From positions 62,001 through 126,000 of the forward strand of contig JAQWOV010000020.1 of the NCBI GenBank assembly GCA_029245675.1: 64,000 nt of DNA. The letters run 5' to 3'. A model generated the notes under the pieces. The model was given only the letters and a program-made list of their open reading frames with translations, made no database searches and was not told the DNA's origin. Made by a program: the position numbers and the translations under genes. This DNA is from Acidimicrobiales bacterium. Lineage in GTDB: Bacteria > Actinomycetota > Acidimicrobiia > Acidimicrobiales > MedAcidi-G1. Position 1 is the stretch's first letter; every line of letters starts with the position of its first letter. This document shows, piece after piece, positions 1-9,185 of this stretch.

Positions 1-1394
1 GAGAGGGAGAAGGGTTCTTATTGGAGAGTGTTGATCGTGGTGAATCATGGGGCCGTTGGTCTTTTATTGGCCGCAATCCACTGCTTACCTTGACCTCGCG
101 CTCTCAGACTATTGATGTTGAAGGGTTGCTGCCTGAGGGCATAGATGTAAATAACGGGATATTGAAGGCTCTTGAAGATCTATTGGAACGTTATCAATCG
201 CCTCAGATTGAGGGGCTTCCGCCTCTTCATGGTGGTTTGATCGGGTATTTAGGCTATGACGTAGTCAGAGAAATTGAAGTACTCCCGAATATTCCAGAAG
301 ATGATCGAGGTTTCCCTGATGCGATTATGTCAATTATTGGAGATTTAGTAGCGATTGATCACTGGCGCCAACGTGCATTTCTTTTAGTTAATATTTTACT
401 GCCTGAAGGATCAGATCAAGATGAAGTCGACCAAGCGTATGACGAAGCATTGAATCGTCTTGATTCTCTAGCTGCGGCTGGAGCTCTTCCTCTGGATGAG
501 CCTTTAATGGAGCCACCTTCTGGAGAAGATGAAGTACCAGAAGTTACTTCCACTATGACGGAAGATGCGTACACTGGAGCGGTCGATGCGGCTCGAGATT
601 ACATACTTAGCGGAGACATTTTTCAAGTTGTTTTATCTCAAAGGTTTGATGTTGGGTTAGAAGCGGAAGCATTTGATGTTTATAGAGTGCTTCGTCAAAT
701 AAACCCCAGTCCCTACATGTATTTCCTTCGCTATGAAGAAATGACAGTGGTTGGGGCTTCACCTGAGCCAATGGTTCAACTCTTGGATAATCAAGTGATC
801 TCTAGACCGATAGCAGGAACTCGTTGGCGAGGTAGATCAGAAAATGAAGATAGACGGATGGCAAGTGAGCTGTTAGAAGATCCAAAAGAGCGTGCAGAAC
901 ATATCATGCTCGTGGATCTAGCCCGAAATGATCTTGGGCGAGTTGTTGAGTTTGGAACTGAATCGGTTGAAGAGTTGATGATGTTGGAGCGGTACAGCCA
1001 CGTAATGCATTTAACCAGTCAAGTAACTGGAAATCTTGCAGACGGGATTACGCCAATTGATGTTTTGAAAGCAACTCTGCCGGCAGGAACAGTTTCTGGG
1101 GCTCCAAAAGTTAGAGCGATGGAAATAATTGATGAACTAGAGCCAGTAAAAAGGGGCCCATACGCAGGGGTAGTTGGATATTTTGATTTCTCAGGAAATA
1201 TTGACACAGCGATAACAATAAGAACGATGCTGATCAAAGACGGGGTTGCTTCAGTTCAAGCTGGAGCTGGAATAGTGGCAGATAGCGACCCTCGACTTGA
1301 GTACCTTGAATGCCAAAATAAAGCAAAAGCCCTTTTGGTGGCTATACCTTCGGCTCGAAGAATGACTGAGTCACGCAGGAAAAAGAATGAATGA
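1..1394 (+). CDS. trpE: anthranilate synthase component I (TrpE), 5' end missing
   Basis: Converts chorismate plus ammonia or glutamine nitrogen to anthranilate, the first committed step of tryptophan synthesis. The chorismate-binding core is complete: [25 protein letters not shown], the YSHVMHL stretch, [20 protein letters not shown] and [13 protein letters not shown] all occur in family order. The reading frame is open back to base 3 and already reads as TrpE N-terminal sequence ([20 protein letters not shown]), so the TTG at 21 is not the start; the true start lies upstream of the window. The visible 463 residues fit a family of about 500. ygfZ starts inside its last codons (8-base overlap). 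The glutaminase partner TrpG is not in the window. Confidence 0.95.
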   Translation, partial: EGEGFLLESVDRGESWGRWSFIGRNPLLTLTSRSQTIDVEGLLPEGIDVNNGILKALEDLLERYQSPQIEGLPPLHGGLIGYLGYDVVREIEVLPNIPEDDRGFPDAIMSIIGDLVAIDHWRQRAFLLVNILLPEGSDQDEVDQAYDEALNRLDSLAAAGALPLDEPLMEPPSGEDEVPEVTSTMTEDAYTGAVDAARDYILSGDIFQVVLSQRFDVGLEAEAFDVYRVLRQINPSPYMYFLRYEEMTVVGASPEPMVQLLDNQVISRPIAGTRWRGRSENEDRRMASELLEDPKERAEHIMLVDLARNDLGRVVEFGTESVEELMMLERYSHVMHLTSQVTGNLADGITPIDVLKATLPAGTVSGAPKVRAMEIIDELEPVKRGPYAGVVGYFDFSGNIDTAITIRTMLIKDGVASVQAGAGIVADSDPRLEYLECQNKAKALLVAIPSARRMTESRRKKNE

Positions 1395-2208
1395 AAATCT
1401 ATTAATAGAAAGAGAACGAGATTTTATTGAGGTTTCTGGGCCAGAATCTCGCTCATTTCTACAAGGGCAACTTAGCCAAGACATAGAAAATTTAACTGAA
1501 CATTCGGGAGCCTGGTCTTTTCTGCTAGATCCATCAGGCCTAGTCACAGCTTGGTTAAGAGTGATCTGCGTTGAAGAAAACGGTTTCATTCTTGACATGG
1601 ACCCTGGTTTTGCTGAAGAAGTCAAGGATCAACTCAGCAGATTTTTGATACGCACAAAATGCTCAATAGAAATTTCGAAGTTGAACATGTACACATTTTT
1701 AGGCGAGAGAAATCAAGCGCCGAAAGAGCTTGAGGGCTTAAGATCAATAGTCCTTGATTGGCCGCCTTTAGAAGCTTTTGATTATTTCACGTCTACTGAT
1801 TTGACAGTCCCAGAGCTTCAATCTCCAGCCATCTGGGAGCAAATTCGAATATCAGCAGGTATGCCGGCGATGGGGCATGAGATCACAAATAAGACAATTC
1901 CAGCGGCAACCGGTTTAGTCGAAAGATCGGTATCTTTCGACAAGGGCTGCTACACCGGACAAGAGCTAGTGGCGAGAGTTGATAGCAGAGTTGCAGGACC
2001 TCCAAAACACTTAGTTTTATTGAAAGGATCTGGAAACCCACTTTCCCCTGGGACAGTCTTTTCACACAAAGGTAAGGAAATTCTAGAAGTGACCAGCGTC
2101 AGTGAAGGAAAAGATGAATTCTTTGCTCTGGGGTATCGCCACCGCTCCGCAGAAACTATAACGGAGATCGACCAGAACGGATCATTTGTTCAAGTGATTA
2201 GCACCTAA
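1387..2208 (+). CDS. ygfZ: YgfZ-type folate-binding protein
   Basis: Member of the GcvT/YgfZ family, which binds tetrahydrofolate and supports assembly or repair of some iron-sulfur enzymes. The 273-residue protein carries the YgfZ signature DKGCYTGQELVAR at about residues 185-197, with the invariant cysteine, which separates it from true aminomethyltransferase GcvT; it is also shorter than GcvT. The ATG at 1387 overlaps the end of trpE by 8 bases, so the two are probably co-transcribed. Its 3' end overlaps the end of the opposing sensor kinase gene by 4 bases. The link to tryptophan synthesis is positional only. Confidence 0.85.
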   Translation: MNENLLIERERDFIEVSGPESRSFLQGQLSQDIENLTEHSGAWSFLLDPSGLVTAWLRVICVEENGFILDMDPGFAEEVKDQLSRFLIRTKCSIEISKLNMYTFLGERNQAPKELEGLRSIVLDWPPLEAFDYFTSTDLTVPELQSPAIWEQIRISAGMPAMGHEITNKTIPAATGLVERSVSFDKGCYTGQELVARVDSRVAGPPKHLVLLKGSGNPLSPGTVFSHKGKEILEVTSVSEGKDEFFALGYRHRSAETITEIDQNGSFVQVIST

Positions 2209-3572
2209 TTTATTTTAGGGAATATGACTTTTATGGTGGTTCCGGAGCCAAGAGTAGAGAAGATCTGAGCCTCTCCTCCCATTGCTGTTACTAACTCCTT
2301 CACTATTGCTAAACCTAAGCCAGAACCAGACTCTCGTTCCAATGGTTGATGCCGCGATACATAAAGACGTTCAAAGACATGCGGTAAGTCTTCTGTACTT
2401 ATTCCTGGGCCATCATCTGTTACAGATAGTTCGATCCCGTCATCCAGGGAACGAACATTAAGAACTATTTTTGTATTTGCATATCGAATAGCGTTTTCAA
2501 GAAGATTGCCAATTACTTGTCCGACTCTGTCGGGATCTCCTTCTATTAGTAAAGGTTCCGGTGGAGAAGCAACAACGAGATCAACTTCCATTTTTGAAGC
2601 CGAGAGGCGGAGGCCATCTGCTGATTTCTTTGCAATATCAGTTAGATCAATCTGGCGAATCATCAGAGTAAAGTGTTGCGCATCAAGTCTGGCAAGCTCT
2701 AAAAGATCACTTACTAGGCGATCGAGTCGTCGTGATTCAGCCAATATGACTCTTCCCGCATGTTGTGGGTCATCTGTGGCTTCGTCAATGATTGCTTCTG
2801 CGTACCCTTGAATTGAAGTCATTGGGGTTCTCAAGTCATGAGAGACAGATAGAAGAAACTGTCGTTCAACTCCACGAGCGCGTTCCATTGACTCTGCCAT
2901 GGAATTTATAGCGAGAATAAGGTCCGAAGTTTCTTCGGAAGAACCTTTAGGAAGTTCCGGAAGTCGGGCCGACAAGTCTCCAGAGGCAAGACTTCTTGCA
3001 GTTTTTGCAGCGTCTATAACAGGTCGTGAAAATCTTTTACCCAACCAAGTGGCAACAATGGCGGCTAAACAAATAGCGAAAATGGCAGCGAAAAGAAACC
3101 AACGATCGGCTTCTCCAAGAACGTCGTCAAATTCGTCAGAAAGAACTACTACTGCAAACGCTCCATTATCGAGTTTTTCTTCTGCTAAAGCAGCTACCCA
3201 TACTCTGCCGTCTTTAGTTCCAGAAAGGTAACCGCGCTCGGCTAGAGCTTCGAAATCAAGTTCTTTGGCCTCAACTCCAGTAGGCAAGTCTGACAAGATT
3301 GTTTGCTGTCTAGAAGCCGGGTTGAAAATGATGATTCCATATTCGTTTACTTTGGAAATTTCCGTAATAGTTTTCACCCTTTCTCTGCTAAGTGGACGGC
3401 GATCACTGAGGCTGTCTGAAAGGAATGCAGTAGTTGAACGAGCAGTATCAATAAGTTCTTTTTGAGTGTGTTGAGAGCGATCTAAGCCCGCTTGAAGGAA
3501 AGTTCCAAGTCCTGCAATGAGTAAACCTATTACGACCACCCCAACAAAAGAAAGTATGAGTCTTTTTTGCAT
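2205..3572 (-). CDS. two-component sensor histidine kinase (HAMP, HisKA, HATPase)
   Basis: Membrane sensor kinase of 455 residues that phosphorylates the response regulator encoded just upstream. Visible parts: membrane helix about 5-27; extracytoplasmic sensor region about 28-156; second helix about 158-178; HAMP about 179-232; HisKA with the phospho-accepting His245 in SVSHDLRTP; then the ATPase N box (NLLENAIRYA), G1 (DDGPGIS) and G2 (GSGLGLAIVKEL). Its start codon shares a base with the regulator's stop (TAATG), indicating translational coupling. It belongs to the EnvZ/BaeS-like class partnered with OmpR-type regulators. The signal is unknown; no named system can be assigned from sequence alone. 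Confidence 0.93.
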   Translation of the reverse strand: MQKRLILSFVGVVVIGLLIAGLGTFLQAGLDRSQHTQKELIDTARSTTAFLSDSLSDRRPLSRERVKTITEISKVNEYGIIIFNPASRQQTILSDLPTGVEAKELDFEALAERGYLSGTKDGRVWVAALAEEKLDNGAFAVVVLSDEFDDVLGEADRWFLFAAIFAICLAAIVATWLGKRFSRPVIDAAKTARSLASGDLSARLPELPKGSSEETSDLILAINSMAESMERARGVERQFLLSVSHDLRTPMTSIQGYAEAIIDEATDDPQHAGRVILAESRRLDRLVSDLLELARLDAQHFTLMIRQIDLTDIAKKSADGLRLSASKMEVDLVVASPPEPLLIEGDPDRVGQVIGNLLENAIRYANTKIVLNVRSLDDGIELSVTDDGPGISTEDLPHVFERLYVSRHQPLERESGSGLGLAIVKELVTAMGGEAQIFSTLGSGTTIKVIFPKIN

Positions 3573-4249
3573 TAGTCGAGCCGATATCCAATTCCGCGAA
3601 CAGTATTTAAATGAAGAGAGGTACCGAGCTTTTTACGAAGTTGTCGGACGTGAACGTCTACTGTCCGTTCATCTCCAATCCAGTCAACTTCCCAAGCTCC
3701 GTTTAGTAACTGTCGCCGAGAAAGAGCTTGACCTCTGTTTTCCACAAAATAAATAAGTAAGGACCATTCTTGCGAAGTCAGCGGTACGACTTCATCATCT
3801 AACGTCACTTCACATCGTTTACTATCAATACGTATATTCTCGATATCAGTTACTTCAACTGAAGTTTGTCGTGGAGCTTGCGCTCTACGCAAAATGGCTC
3901 TTACTCGTCCAACTAACTCTCTTGGGCTAAAGGGTTTGATTACGTAGTCATCAGCACCTAACTCAAAGCCAACTACTCGATCTATCTCATCGTTTCTGGC
4001 AGTCAACATAATTATTGGGGTATCACCGCGATCACGAATTGATCTACAGATTTCGAATCCATCTAATTCACCAGGTAGACCGATATCTAAAATAACTAGA
4101 TCTGGATTCTTGAGTCCGAAGATTTCCAAAGCTCTTTTGCCGTTTGTCGCCTGAAATACGTCACACCCATCGTTTCGTAAATACAGGTCAACCAAATCTG
4201 CGATGTTCGGATCGTCTTCGACGATCATTATGGTTGGTCCAACTTTCAC
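3572..4249 (-). CDS. OmpR/PhoB-type response regulator
   Basis: DNA-binding response regulator of 225 residues. The receiver domain spans about residues 5-118, with acidic pocket E11-D12-D13, phospho-acceptor D55 in VILDIGLPG, and the conserved Lys105 in VIKPFSPREL. A winged-helix output domain of the Trans_Reg_C type follows (about 130-224), ending in the typical ERTVDVHVRQLRKKLG...VRGIGYRLD pattern. It is the first gene of a two-gene leftward operon with the kinase. It is transcribed divergently from trpC, with about 110 bases between them that include a perfect 14-base palindrome. Regulation of the trp genes by this pair is possible but not shown. Confidence 0.95.
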   Translation of the reverse strand: MKVGPTIMIVEDDPNIADLVDLYLRNDGCDVFQATNGKRALEIFGLKNPDLVILDIGLPGELDGFEICRSIRDRGDTPIIMLTARNDEIDRVVGFELGADDYVIKPFSPRELVGRVRAILRRAQAPRQTSVEVTDIENIRIDSKRCEVTLDDEVVPLTSQEWSLLIYFVENRGQALSRRQLLNGAWEVDWIGDERTVDVHVRQLRKKLGTSLHLNTVRGIGYRLD

Positions 4250-4285
4250 TCCACCATCATGCCAGACAACTGTTAGGAGTGTGTT

Positions 4286-4299
4286 AAGAAAATTTTCTT
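4286..4299. promoter_or_regulatory. perfect AT-rich palindrome between divergent regulator and trpC
   Basis: AAGAAAATTTTCTT is a perfect 14-base inverted repeat in the spacer between the response-regulator gene and trpC. It could be an operator for either transcript. AT-rich palindromes of this size arise by chance, so the call is weak. Confidence 0.25.
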
Positions 4300-4360
4300 T
4301 ATTCAGATTACTAAACTAATAAGTTCGTAAGCAGGCTCTACAGGCGAGTAACCTTGCTTT

Positions 4361-5152
4361 GTGGGCACTTATTTAGATGAAATTTTAGACTTTCATCGCT
4401 ATGAATCTCGTGGTGATAGCAGATCTCTTGATGCGCTTGTAGAGAAGGCGGGAGAGGTTGAACCAACACGAGGCTTTAAAAAGGCTTTAATGGCTTCTCC
4501 TGCAAATGAAATGGCAGTTATCGCTGAGATAAAGAAACGATCTCCTTCACTTGGTGAATTAGTAAGCGGCCTTATTCCAAGTTCAGTGAGTCAGGAGTAT
4601 GAAGAGGGAGGGGCTTCTGCTCTTTCAGTTTTGACTGATGCCAAATATTTCGGTGGATCATCAATTGATTTAAGAGAAGCGCGTACCGCATGTAATCTCC
4701 CGGTGTTAAGAAAAGATTTCACAGTTGATCTCCGTGACATATGTGATGCTCGAATTATGGGAGCAGACGCAGTTCTGCTCATAGCAGCAGCATTAGATGA
4801 CTACGAATTGAAAGATTTCAGCGCATTATCTAGAGAACTTGAACTTGATGCTTTAGTAGAAGTGCATGATGAAGCCGAAGTTGAAAGAGCTTTGATGGTC
4901 GAAACTCAAATCATTGGAGTTAATCAACGAGACCTACAAACGTTTCAAGTAGACACCGATCGCGCTTTACGAATAGGGGAACTACTACCTTCTGACATGA
5001 CCACGGTGGCAGAATCCGGTATACATTCACCAGATGACGTCACTGCCTTACATAACGCGGGCTACAGGGCAGTCTTAGTAGGTGAATATCTTGTTCAATC
5101 TGAAAATCGTGCAGAGAGAGTTGCTGGTCTACGTACAGCTACGGGGGCATAA
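4361..5152 (+). CDS. trpC: indole-3-glycerol-phosphate synthase
   Basis: Closes 1-(2-carboxyphenylamino)-1-deoxyribulose-5-phosphate to indole-3-glycerol phosphate. The 263-residue TIM barrel shows IAEIKKRSPSLGEL (catalytic Lys and the phosphate-binding loop), VLRKDFTVDLRDI, DAVLLIAA, IGVNQRDLQTFQVD, VAESGIHSPDDV and AVLVGEYLV. The start is a GTG at 4361; no strong ribosome-binding site is visible. It heads the trpC-trpF-trpB-trpA run and is separated from trpE by ygfZ and the opposing two-component genes. Confidence 0.96.
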   Translation: MGTYLDEILDFHRYESRGDSRSLDALVEKAGEVEPTRGFKKALMASPANEMAVIAEIKKRSPSLGELVSGLIPSSVSQEYEEGGASALSVLTDAKYFGGSSIDLREARTACNLPVLRKDFTVDLRDICDARIMGADAVLLIAAALDDYELKDFSALSRELELDALVEVHDEAEVERALMVETQIIGVNQRDLQTFQVDTDRALRIGELLPSDMTTVAESGIHSPDDVTALHNAGYRAVLVGEYLVQSENRAERVAGLRTATGA

Positions 5153-5164
5153 GGGGATTTCTTT

Positions 5165-5821
5165 ATGTTTATAAAAATTTGTGGAATAACTAGAGAAGAA
5201 GACGCACTACTCGCCACTGCGCTTGGAGCGGATGCTATCGGATTCATTTTTGCTCCTTCATCAAGGCAAATCGCATTATCAAGAGCACGCGATATAGCAC
5301 GACAACTTCCAGCAGATGTTCTGACAGTCGGGGTTTTCAGGGACGCCGGTAAAGAGAAAGTTATGGACACAGTTAATCGTGTAAACCTTCGAGCGGTTCA
5401 ACTCCATGGACGAGAGTCACCTGCAGAATGTCAGTGGATCGCAGAGAGAGTGCCAGTGACTATTCGCGGCCTTCCAGCAGGATCACCTGAACTAAGTAGA
5501 TTTGATGATTTTGGGGCTGATGTGCTTTTGTTGGATTCACCCTCTCCGGGCTCTGGTAAAGTTTTTGACTGGGCTCTAGCAGAAGGGGCACCGAGCAATC
5601 GACGGATTCTTTTAGCGGGAGGATTGACTCCAGAGAACGTCGGAATAGCCATTGAACAAGTAAATCCATGGGGTGTAGATACTGCATCCGGAGTTGAATC
5701 TGAGGCAGGAAGAAAAGATCCACGTAAACTACGAGCCTTCATAGAAGCAGCTAGAGCAACAAAATCAGAGGAGTATCTTGGTTCAGAGAATCGTCCATTT
5801 AATTGGGAAGAAGAATTATGA
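5165..5821 (+). CDS. trpF: phosphoribosylanthranilate isomerase
   Basis: Amadori rearrangement of phosphoribosylanthranilate, the step before TrpC. The 218-residue TIM barrel begins [13 protein letters not shown], with the catalytic Cys of the KICG motif. It has [12 protein letters not shown], the aspartate in [16 protein letters not shown], and the phosphate-binding [11 protein letters not shown] and [17 protein letters not shown] near the end. It lies 12 bases after trpC, and trpB starts inside its stop (ATGA). A separate trpF is notable against Mycobacterium and Streptomyces, where PriA does this job together with the HisA step. Confidence 0.95.
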   Translation: MFIKICGITREEDALLATALGADAIGFIFAPSSRQIALSRARDIARQLPADVLTVGVFRDAGKEKVMDTVNRVNLRAVQLHGRESPAECQWIAERVPVTIRGLPAGSPELSRFDDFGADVLLLDSPSPGSGKVFDWALAEGAPSNRRILLAGGLTPENVGIAIEQVNPWGVDTASGVESEAGRKDPRKLRAFIEAARATKSEEYLGSENRPFNWEEEL

Positions 5822-7005
5822 GTTTAGGTGAAATAAATGGTCTTAGAGATCCTGATGAGTCAGGGCGCTTTGGAGAGTTTGGAGGAAGGTTTGTTCCCGA
5901 AACGCTTATACCGGCGTGTCTAGATCTTGAGAAGTCTTTTAAAGAAGCATGGGCAGATAAAGCATTTCGTTCTCGTTTAGATCAATTGCTTTCTGAATAT
6001 GCAGGCCGGCCGTCACCATTAACAGAATGCCCAAATTTGTCAAAGGAATTAGGGTGCAGAGTGCTTCTAAAGAGAGAGGATTTGAACCACACTGGTTCGC
6101 ACAAAATCAATAACGTTCTTGGTCAGGCTCTTTTGGCTCAACGAATGGGTAAGACTCGGTTACTAGCCGAAACAGGTGCCGGGCAACATGGTGTTGCTAC
6201 GGCAACTGCTGCTGCCCTTCTTGGTATGGAATGTTGCGTTTATATGGGTGAAGTTGATATTGAACGCCAGAAATTGAATGTCTTTCGCATGCGATTATTA
6301 GGAGCTGAGGTTCGAACCGCTTTGTCAGGTAGCAGAACACTAAAGGATGCCATAAACGAAGCAATGAGAGATTGGGTTGCAACAGTAGAAGAGTCACATT
6401 ATTGCTTAGGTTCAGTTATGGGTCCACACCCATATCCATGGATGGTGCGAACCTTCCATGAAGTTCTTGGTAAAGAAGCACGCGAGCAAAGTGAAGAAAG
6501 GCTTGGGACAGTTCCAGATCTTGTAGTTGCTTGCGTGGGTGGGGGATCTAACGCGATAGGTATTTTTTCTGGATTTGCAGACTCAGAAGCAGAATTAGTT
6601 GGAGTTGAACCATCGGGAGGAGCTGCTGTAGGTAGAGGAGTTCCCGGCGTGGTGCATGGATCTCGTTCTTTTCTTCTCCAGGATGAGTTTGGTCAAGTAC
6701 TAGAAGCAGAATCTATAAGTGCAGGTTTGGACTATCCGGGAGTTGGCCCAGAACACAGCCACTTAGCTGATAGTGGTCGTGCTCGCTATGAATCAGTGAC
6801 CGACGAGGAAGTTATTGAAGCTTTTCAATTATTAAGCCGAATGGAAGGGATCATCCCGGCCCTAGAGCCTGCTCACGCTATTGCTTGGGTGTCGCGAGAA
6901 AGAAAATCACTTGAAGGTAAAACTGTTCTAATAAATCTCTCCGGTCGTGGAGATAAGGACGTTGGGCAAATGATGAAAGTTCTGGAAGTAGATGATGAAA
7001 AATGA
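5818..7005 (+). CDS. trpB: tryptophan synthase beta chain
   Basis: PLP enzyme that condenses indole with serine. It has the PLP lysine in [19 protein letters not shown], the ammonia-tunnel and substrate region [20 protein letters not shown], and the phosphate-binding glycine loop [10 protein letters not shown]. The length of 395 residues is usual for TrpB1. I prefer the ATG at 5818, which overlaps the trpF stop as ATGA, over an in-frame TTG at 5803. It is coupled to trpA by a second ATGA overlap, as expected for subunits made in equal amounts. Confidence 0.97.
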   Translation: MSLGEINGLRDPDESGRFGEFGGRFVPETLIPACLDLEKSFKEAWADKAFRSRLDQLLSEYAGRPSPLTECPNLSKELGCRVLLKREDLNHTGSHKINNVLGQALLAQRMGKTRLLAETGAGQHGVATATAAALLGMECCVYMGEVDIERQKLNVFRMRLLGAEVRTALSGSRTLKDAINEAMRDWVATVEESHYCLGSVMGPHPYPWMVRTFHEVLGKEAREQSEERLGTVPDLVVACVGGGSNAIGIFSGFADSEAELVGVEPSGGAAVGRGVPGVVHGSRSFLLQDEFGQVLEAESISAGLDYPGVGPEHSHLADSGRARYESVTDEEVIEAFQLLSRMEGIIPALEPAHAIAWVSRERKSLEGKTVLINLSGRGDKDVGQMMKVLEVDDEK

Positions 7006-7787
7006 GTCAAACGATCGAAGAAACTCTAGTAGCGAAGCGTGAATCTAAAAAAAAATCTTTAGTGGTTTATTTGACTGGCGGTTTAGATGAACACTTTGAA
7101 GCAACAGTAGAAGAAGTTTCCGCCTCGGGGGCGGACGTAATAGAAATAGGTATTCCTTTCTCAGACCCAGTGATGGACGGACCGACTATTCAACGCGCTA
7201 ATGATATGGCTTTAACTTCTGGAACTACTCCCATAAGTATTCTTGACCGAGTAAAACAGATCGAAAGCTCCACTCCATTAGCGGTAATGACCTATTACAA
7301 CATTGCTGCTTCAATGGGAGTTGAAAGATTTGCTTCGCTACTTGCCCGGTCTGGAGTTTCTGGATGCATCCTTCCTGACTTACCACTTGAAGAGGTTGAG
7401 CCATGGGCAAATGCTGCAGATAAAGAAGAAGTTGAAACAATCCTTCTTGCTGCTCCTACCGCCTCAGATGAGCGGTTGTCGATTATTTGTAAAAGGTCTC
7501 GAGGTTTTATCTATGGGGTGGGACTACTTGGAGTGACTGGAGTTCGTCAAGAATTAGCATCAAGCGCTATTGAGATTTCAGCCCGATTGAAGAAAGTCAC
7601 GAAGCTTCCCGTCTTAGTTGGAGTAGGAATAGGCACTCCGGATCAAGCAGTAGAAGCTTCCAGAGTTAGCGACGGGGTGGTTGTTGGGTCTGCAATAGTG
7701 GAACGAATGTTAGAAGGAGGAGGTCCGGAAAGAGTTGGCGCTTTGGTTCAAGAGTTTCGGACAGCTTTAGATGAAACAACCTTCTGA
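7002..7787 (+). CDS. trpA: tryptophan synthase alpha chain
   Basis: Cleaves indole-3-glycerol phosphate and passes indole to TrpB through the subunit tunnel. The 261-residue TIM barrel includes [21 protein letters not shown] (catalytic Glu and the substrate-binding Asp loop), [29 protein letters not shown] and [11 protein letters not shown]. The ATG lies within the trpB stop (ATGA). The 3' end overlaps the globin gene by 17 bases, so the globin is probably co-transcribed. Confidence 0.96.
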   Translation: MSQTIEETLVAKRESKKKSLVVYLTGGLDEHFEATVEEVSASGADVIEIGIPFSDPVMDGPTIQRANDMALTSGTTPISILDRVKQIESSTPLAVMTYYNIAASMGVERFASLLARSGVSGCILPDLPLEEVEPWANAADKEEVETILLAAPTASDERLSIICKRSRGFIYGVGLLGVTGVRQELASSAIEISARLKKVTKLPVLVGVGIGTPDQAVEASRVSDGVVVGSAIVERMLEGGGPERVGALVQEFRTALDETTF

Positions 7788-8187
7788 GAATCAAGAAAGC
7801 GCTCCCGGTAGCTTGCACGAGCTGGTCGGAAATCAATGGTTTGTCGATCTGGTTGAGCGTTTCTATGAAGGAATAGAAAGTGATCCTCTTTTACGTCCTA
7901 TGTACCCTGAAGATCTTGCGGATTCTAAGAAATGGTTAACTTTGTTTCTGCAGCAGTATTGGGGTGGCCAACATAAATATCAGGAATTACGAGGGCACCC
8001 TCAGCTTCGTATGCGTCATATGCCCTTTGAAATTGGCTCCACAGAGAGTATCGCTTGGATGAAACACATGACGTTTGCTGTGAAACAAGGGGAGTTGCCA
8101 CTCGAGATTGAAGAGAGTGTTTTGGACTATTTTGCTAAAACTGCGGAGCATATGATCAACAAAAACGAGACCGGTTTGATCTTGTAA
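7771..8187 (+). CDS. group II truncated hemoglobin (TrHbO type)
   Basis: Small heme protein of 138 residues that binds O2 or related ligands. WFVDLVERFYEGIESDPLLRPMYP, LFLQQYWGGQHKYQELRGHPQLRMRHMPF and WMKHMTFAV match group II truncated globins: Tyr-B10 in RFYEG, Trp-G8 in AWMKHM, and proximal His-F8 in MRHMPF. It overlaps trpA by 17 bases. Such globins usually aid O2 handling or detoxify nitric oxide; a role in tryptophan metabolism is not implied. It is the last gene of the trp run, followed by a hairpin at 8222. Confidence 0.9.
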   Translation: MKQPSENQESAPGSLHELVGNQWFVDLVERFYEGIESDPLLRPMYPEDLADSKKWLTLFLQQYWGGQHKYQELRGHPQLRMRHMPFEIGSTESIAWMKHMTFAVKQGELPLEIEESVLDYFAKTAEHMINKNETGLIL

Positions 8188-8221
8188 TTTACTTTAAAAC
8201 AGCATTTCTAGGTGAAAAAGA

Positions 8222-8250
8222 TGAAAAACATTGGTTTTTCAGTGATTTTT
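8222..8250 (+). terminator. possible terminator after the trp/globin run
   Basis: TGAAAAAC-ATTG-GTTTTTCA forms an 8-base stem with a 4-base loop at 8222-8241, followed by a T-rich stretch. It sits 34 bases after the globin stop and before the HU gene. The stem is AT-rich and weak, so termination is only plausible. Confidence 0.35.
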
Positions 8251-8342
8251 GTCCCGCAATTGGCCCGAAATGCTTGACATTGCCCTGAAAACCGTGTCGC
8301 GTGTTATTTGACCCGGGGTAATTAATTATCCCGCTACAAATT

Positions 8343-8348
8343 AAGGAG
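8343..8348 (+). promoter_or_regulatory. strong ribosome-binding site of the HU gene
   Basis: AAGGAG lies 6 bases before the ATG at 8355, unusually strong for this window. The 167-base spacer before the HU gene also contains a TTGACA box at 8274-8279, but I see no well-spaced -10 partner, so the promoter is not placed. Confidence 0.6.
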
Positions 8349-8354
8349 TGGTCA

Positions 8355-8633
8355 ATGAACAAGAGTGAGCTTATTGCAGCAATGGCTGCAGGAGCTGGTG
8401 TGTCTCAAAAAGACGCCGGAGCTTGTCTAGATGCAATGATGGACACTGTTGCGGGCTGTGTAAGAGCTGGCGACAAAGTCAATATTCCCGGATGGTTATC
8501 ATTCGAACAAGTAGAGCGTGCAGCACGCATGGGGCGTAACCCCGCTACTGGAGCAGAAATGCATATAGCAGCAAGTACTGCTGTGAAAGTAAAAGCAGGA
8601 TCAAAGCTTAAGGCTGCTGGTAAAGGCAACTAA
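8355..8633 (+). CDS. hup: HU-family DNA-binding protein
   Basis: Nucleoid protein of 92 residues that binds and bends DNA as a dimer. It starts MNKSELIAAMAAGAGVSQKDA and has the DNA-clamp arm sequence GRNPATGAEMHI followed by VKVKAGSKLK, all typical of HU. It lacks the long lysine/alanine-rich C-terminal tail of mycobacterial and Streptomyces HU. It stands alone with a strong ribosome-binding site and two hairpins downstream, suggesting an independently and highly expressed gene. Confidence 0.95.
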   Translation: MNKSELIAAMAAGAGVSQKDAGACLDAMMDTVAGCVRAGDKVNIPGWLSFEQVERAARMGRNPATGAEMHIAASTAVKVKAGSKLKAAGKGN

Positions 8634-8638
8634 ATTAT

Positions 8639-8660
8639 TTTGATTTCATTAGAAATCAAA
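8639..8660 (+). terminator. perfect 9-bp hairpin just after the HU stop
   Basis: TTTGATTTC-ATTA-GAAATCAAA, a perfect 9-base stem with a 4-base loop, 5 bases after the HU stop. It has no T-run of its own, so it may protect the mRNA 3' end or work with the stronger hairpin that follows. Confidence 0.45.
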
Positions 8661-8671
8661 CCTTGTGTAGT

Positions 8672-8708
8672 GCCGGGGCGTGAAAGCGGCCCCGGCATAA
8701 CACTTTTT
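8672..8708 (+). terminator. rho-independent terminator of the HU gene
   Basis: GCCGGGGC (8672-8679) pairs perfectly with GCCCCGGC (8689-8696) around a 9-base loop and is followed by ATAACACTTTTT. The GC-rich stem plus T-run is the clearest terminator in the window. fabZ starts 33 bases later. Confidence 0.75.
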
Positions 8709-8741
8709 AGTTCATTAAGAGAACGGCAGTAAGTTTAGGCA

Positions 8742-9167
8742 ATGCCATTTCCTCCTCCTGAAGAAGTCATACCTCATAGACCTCCGTTCCTTCTCTTAAC
8801 CGCGGTAACTTCCCTAACTCCTGGTGTCTCCGCTATTGGTCACTGGGATTTAACTGGTGAAGAAGAATTTTTCTCTGGCCATTTTCCGGGTCGACCAACT
8901 TTGCCGGGTGTTCTGCAGTGTGAATCAATAGCGCAACTAGGCGCATACGCTTTGCTAAGCGACGAGAAATTTTCTGGACGTCTAGCTCTTTTTGGAGGAA
9001 TAGACAAAGCCCGATTTCGTCGACAAGTAGTACCAGGAGATCGTTTAGACCTATCCGTGGAGTTAGATCGCGTATCAGCGCGAGCAGGCAAAGGAAGTGG
9101 AAAAGCGACTGTCAATGGAGAACGTGCTTGTGAGTGTGAACTATTCTTTGCATTTTCTGACGGATAG
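8742..9167 (+). CDS. fabZ: 3-hydroxyacyl-ACP dehydratase, FabZ type
   Basis: Hot-dog-fold dehydratase of 141 residues for the third step of the fatty-acid elongation cycle. It has IPHRPPFLLLTAV, the catalytic His in FFSGHFPGRPTLPGVLQCES (Glu in CES), then AQLGAYALL and FGGIDKARFRRQVVPGDRL, all in FabZ order. The usual VMPGVL is TLPGVL here. It converges with the fabD-fabG-acpP-fabF operon, ending 18 bases from fabF, so it is in the same locus but separately transcribed. Confidence 0.85.
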   Translation: MPFPPPEEVIPHRPPFLLLTAVTSLTPGVSAIGHWDLTGEEEFFSGHFPGRPTLPGVLQCESIAQLGAYALLSDEKFSGRLALFGGIDKARFRRQVVPGDRLDLSVELDRVSARAGKGSGKATVNGERACECELFFAFSDG

Positions 9168-9185
9168 AAGAAATAGTTCAGATTT

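Noticed and set aside
3517-3756. Rightward 79-residue reading frame across the kinase/regulator junction
   Set aside because: It is antisense to two well-supported genes and resembles no family.
8274-8307. Complete sigma-70-type promoter for the HU gene
   Set aside because: TTGACA is perfect, but the nearest -10-like sequence (TGTTAT) is 22 bases away, outside the workable spacing.
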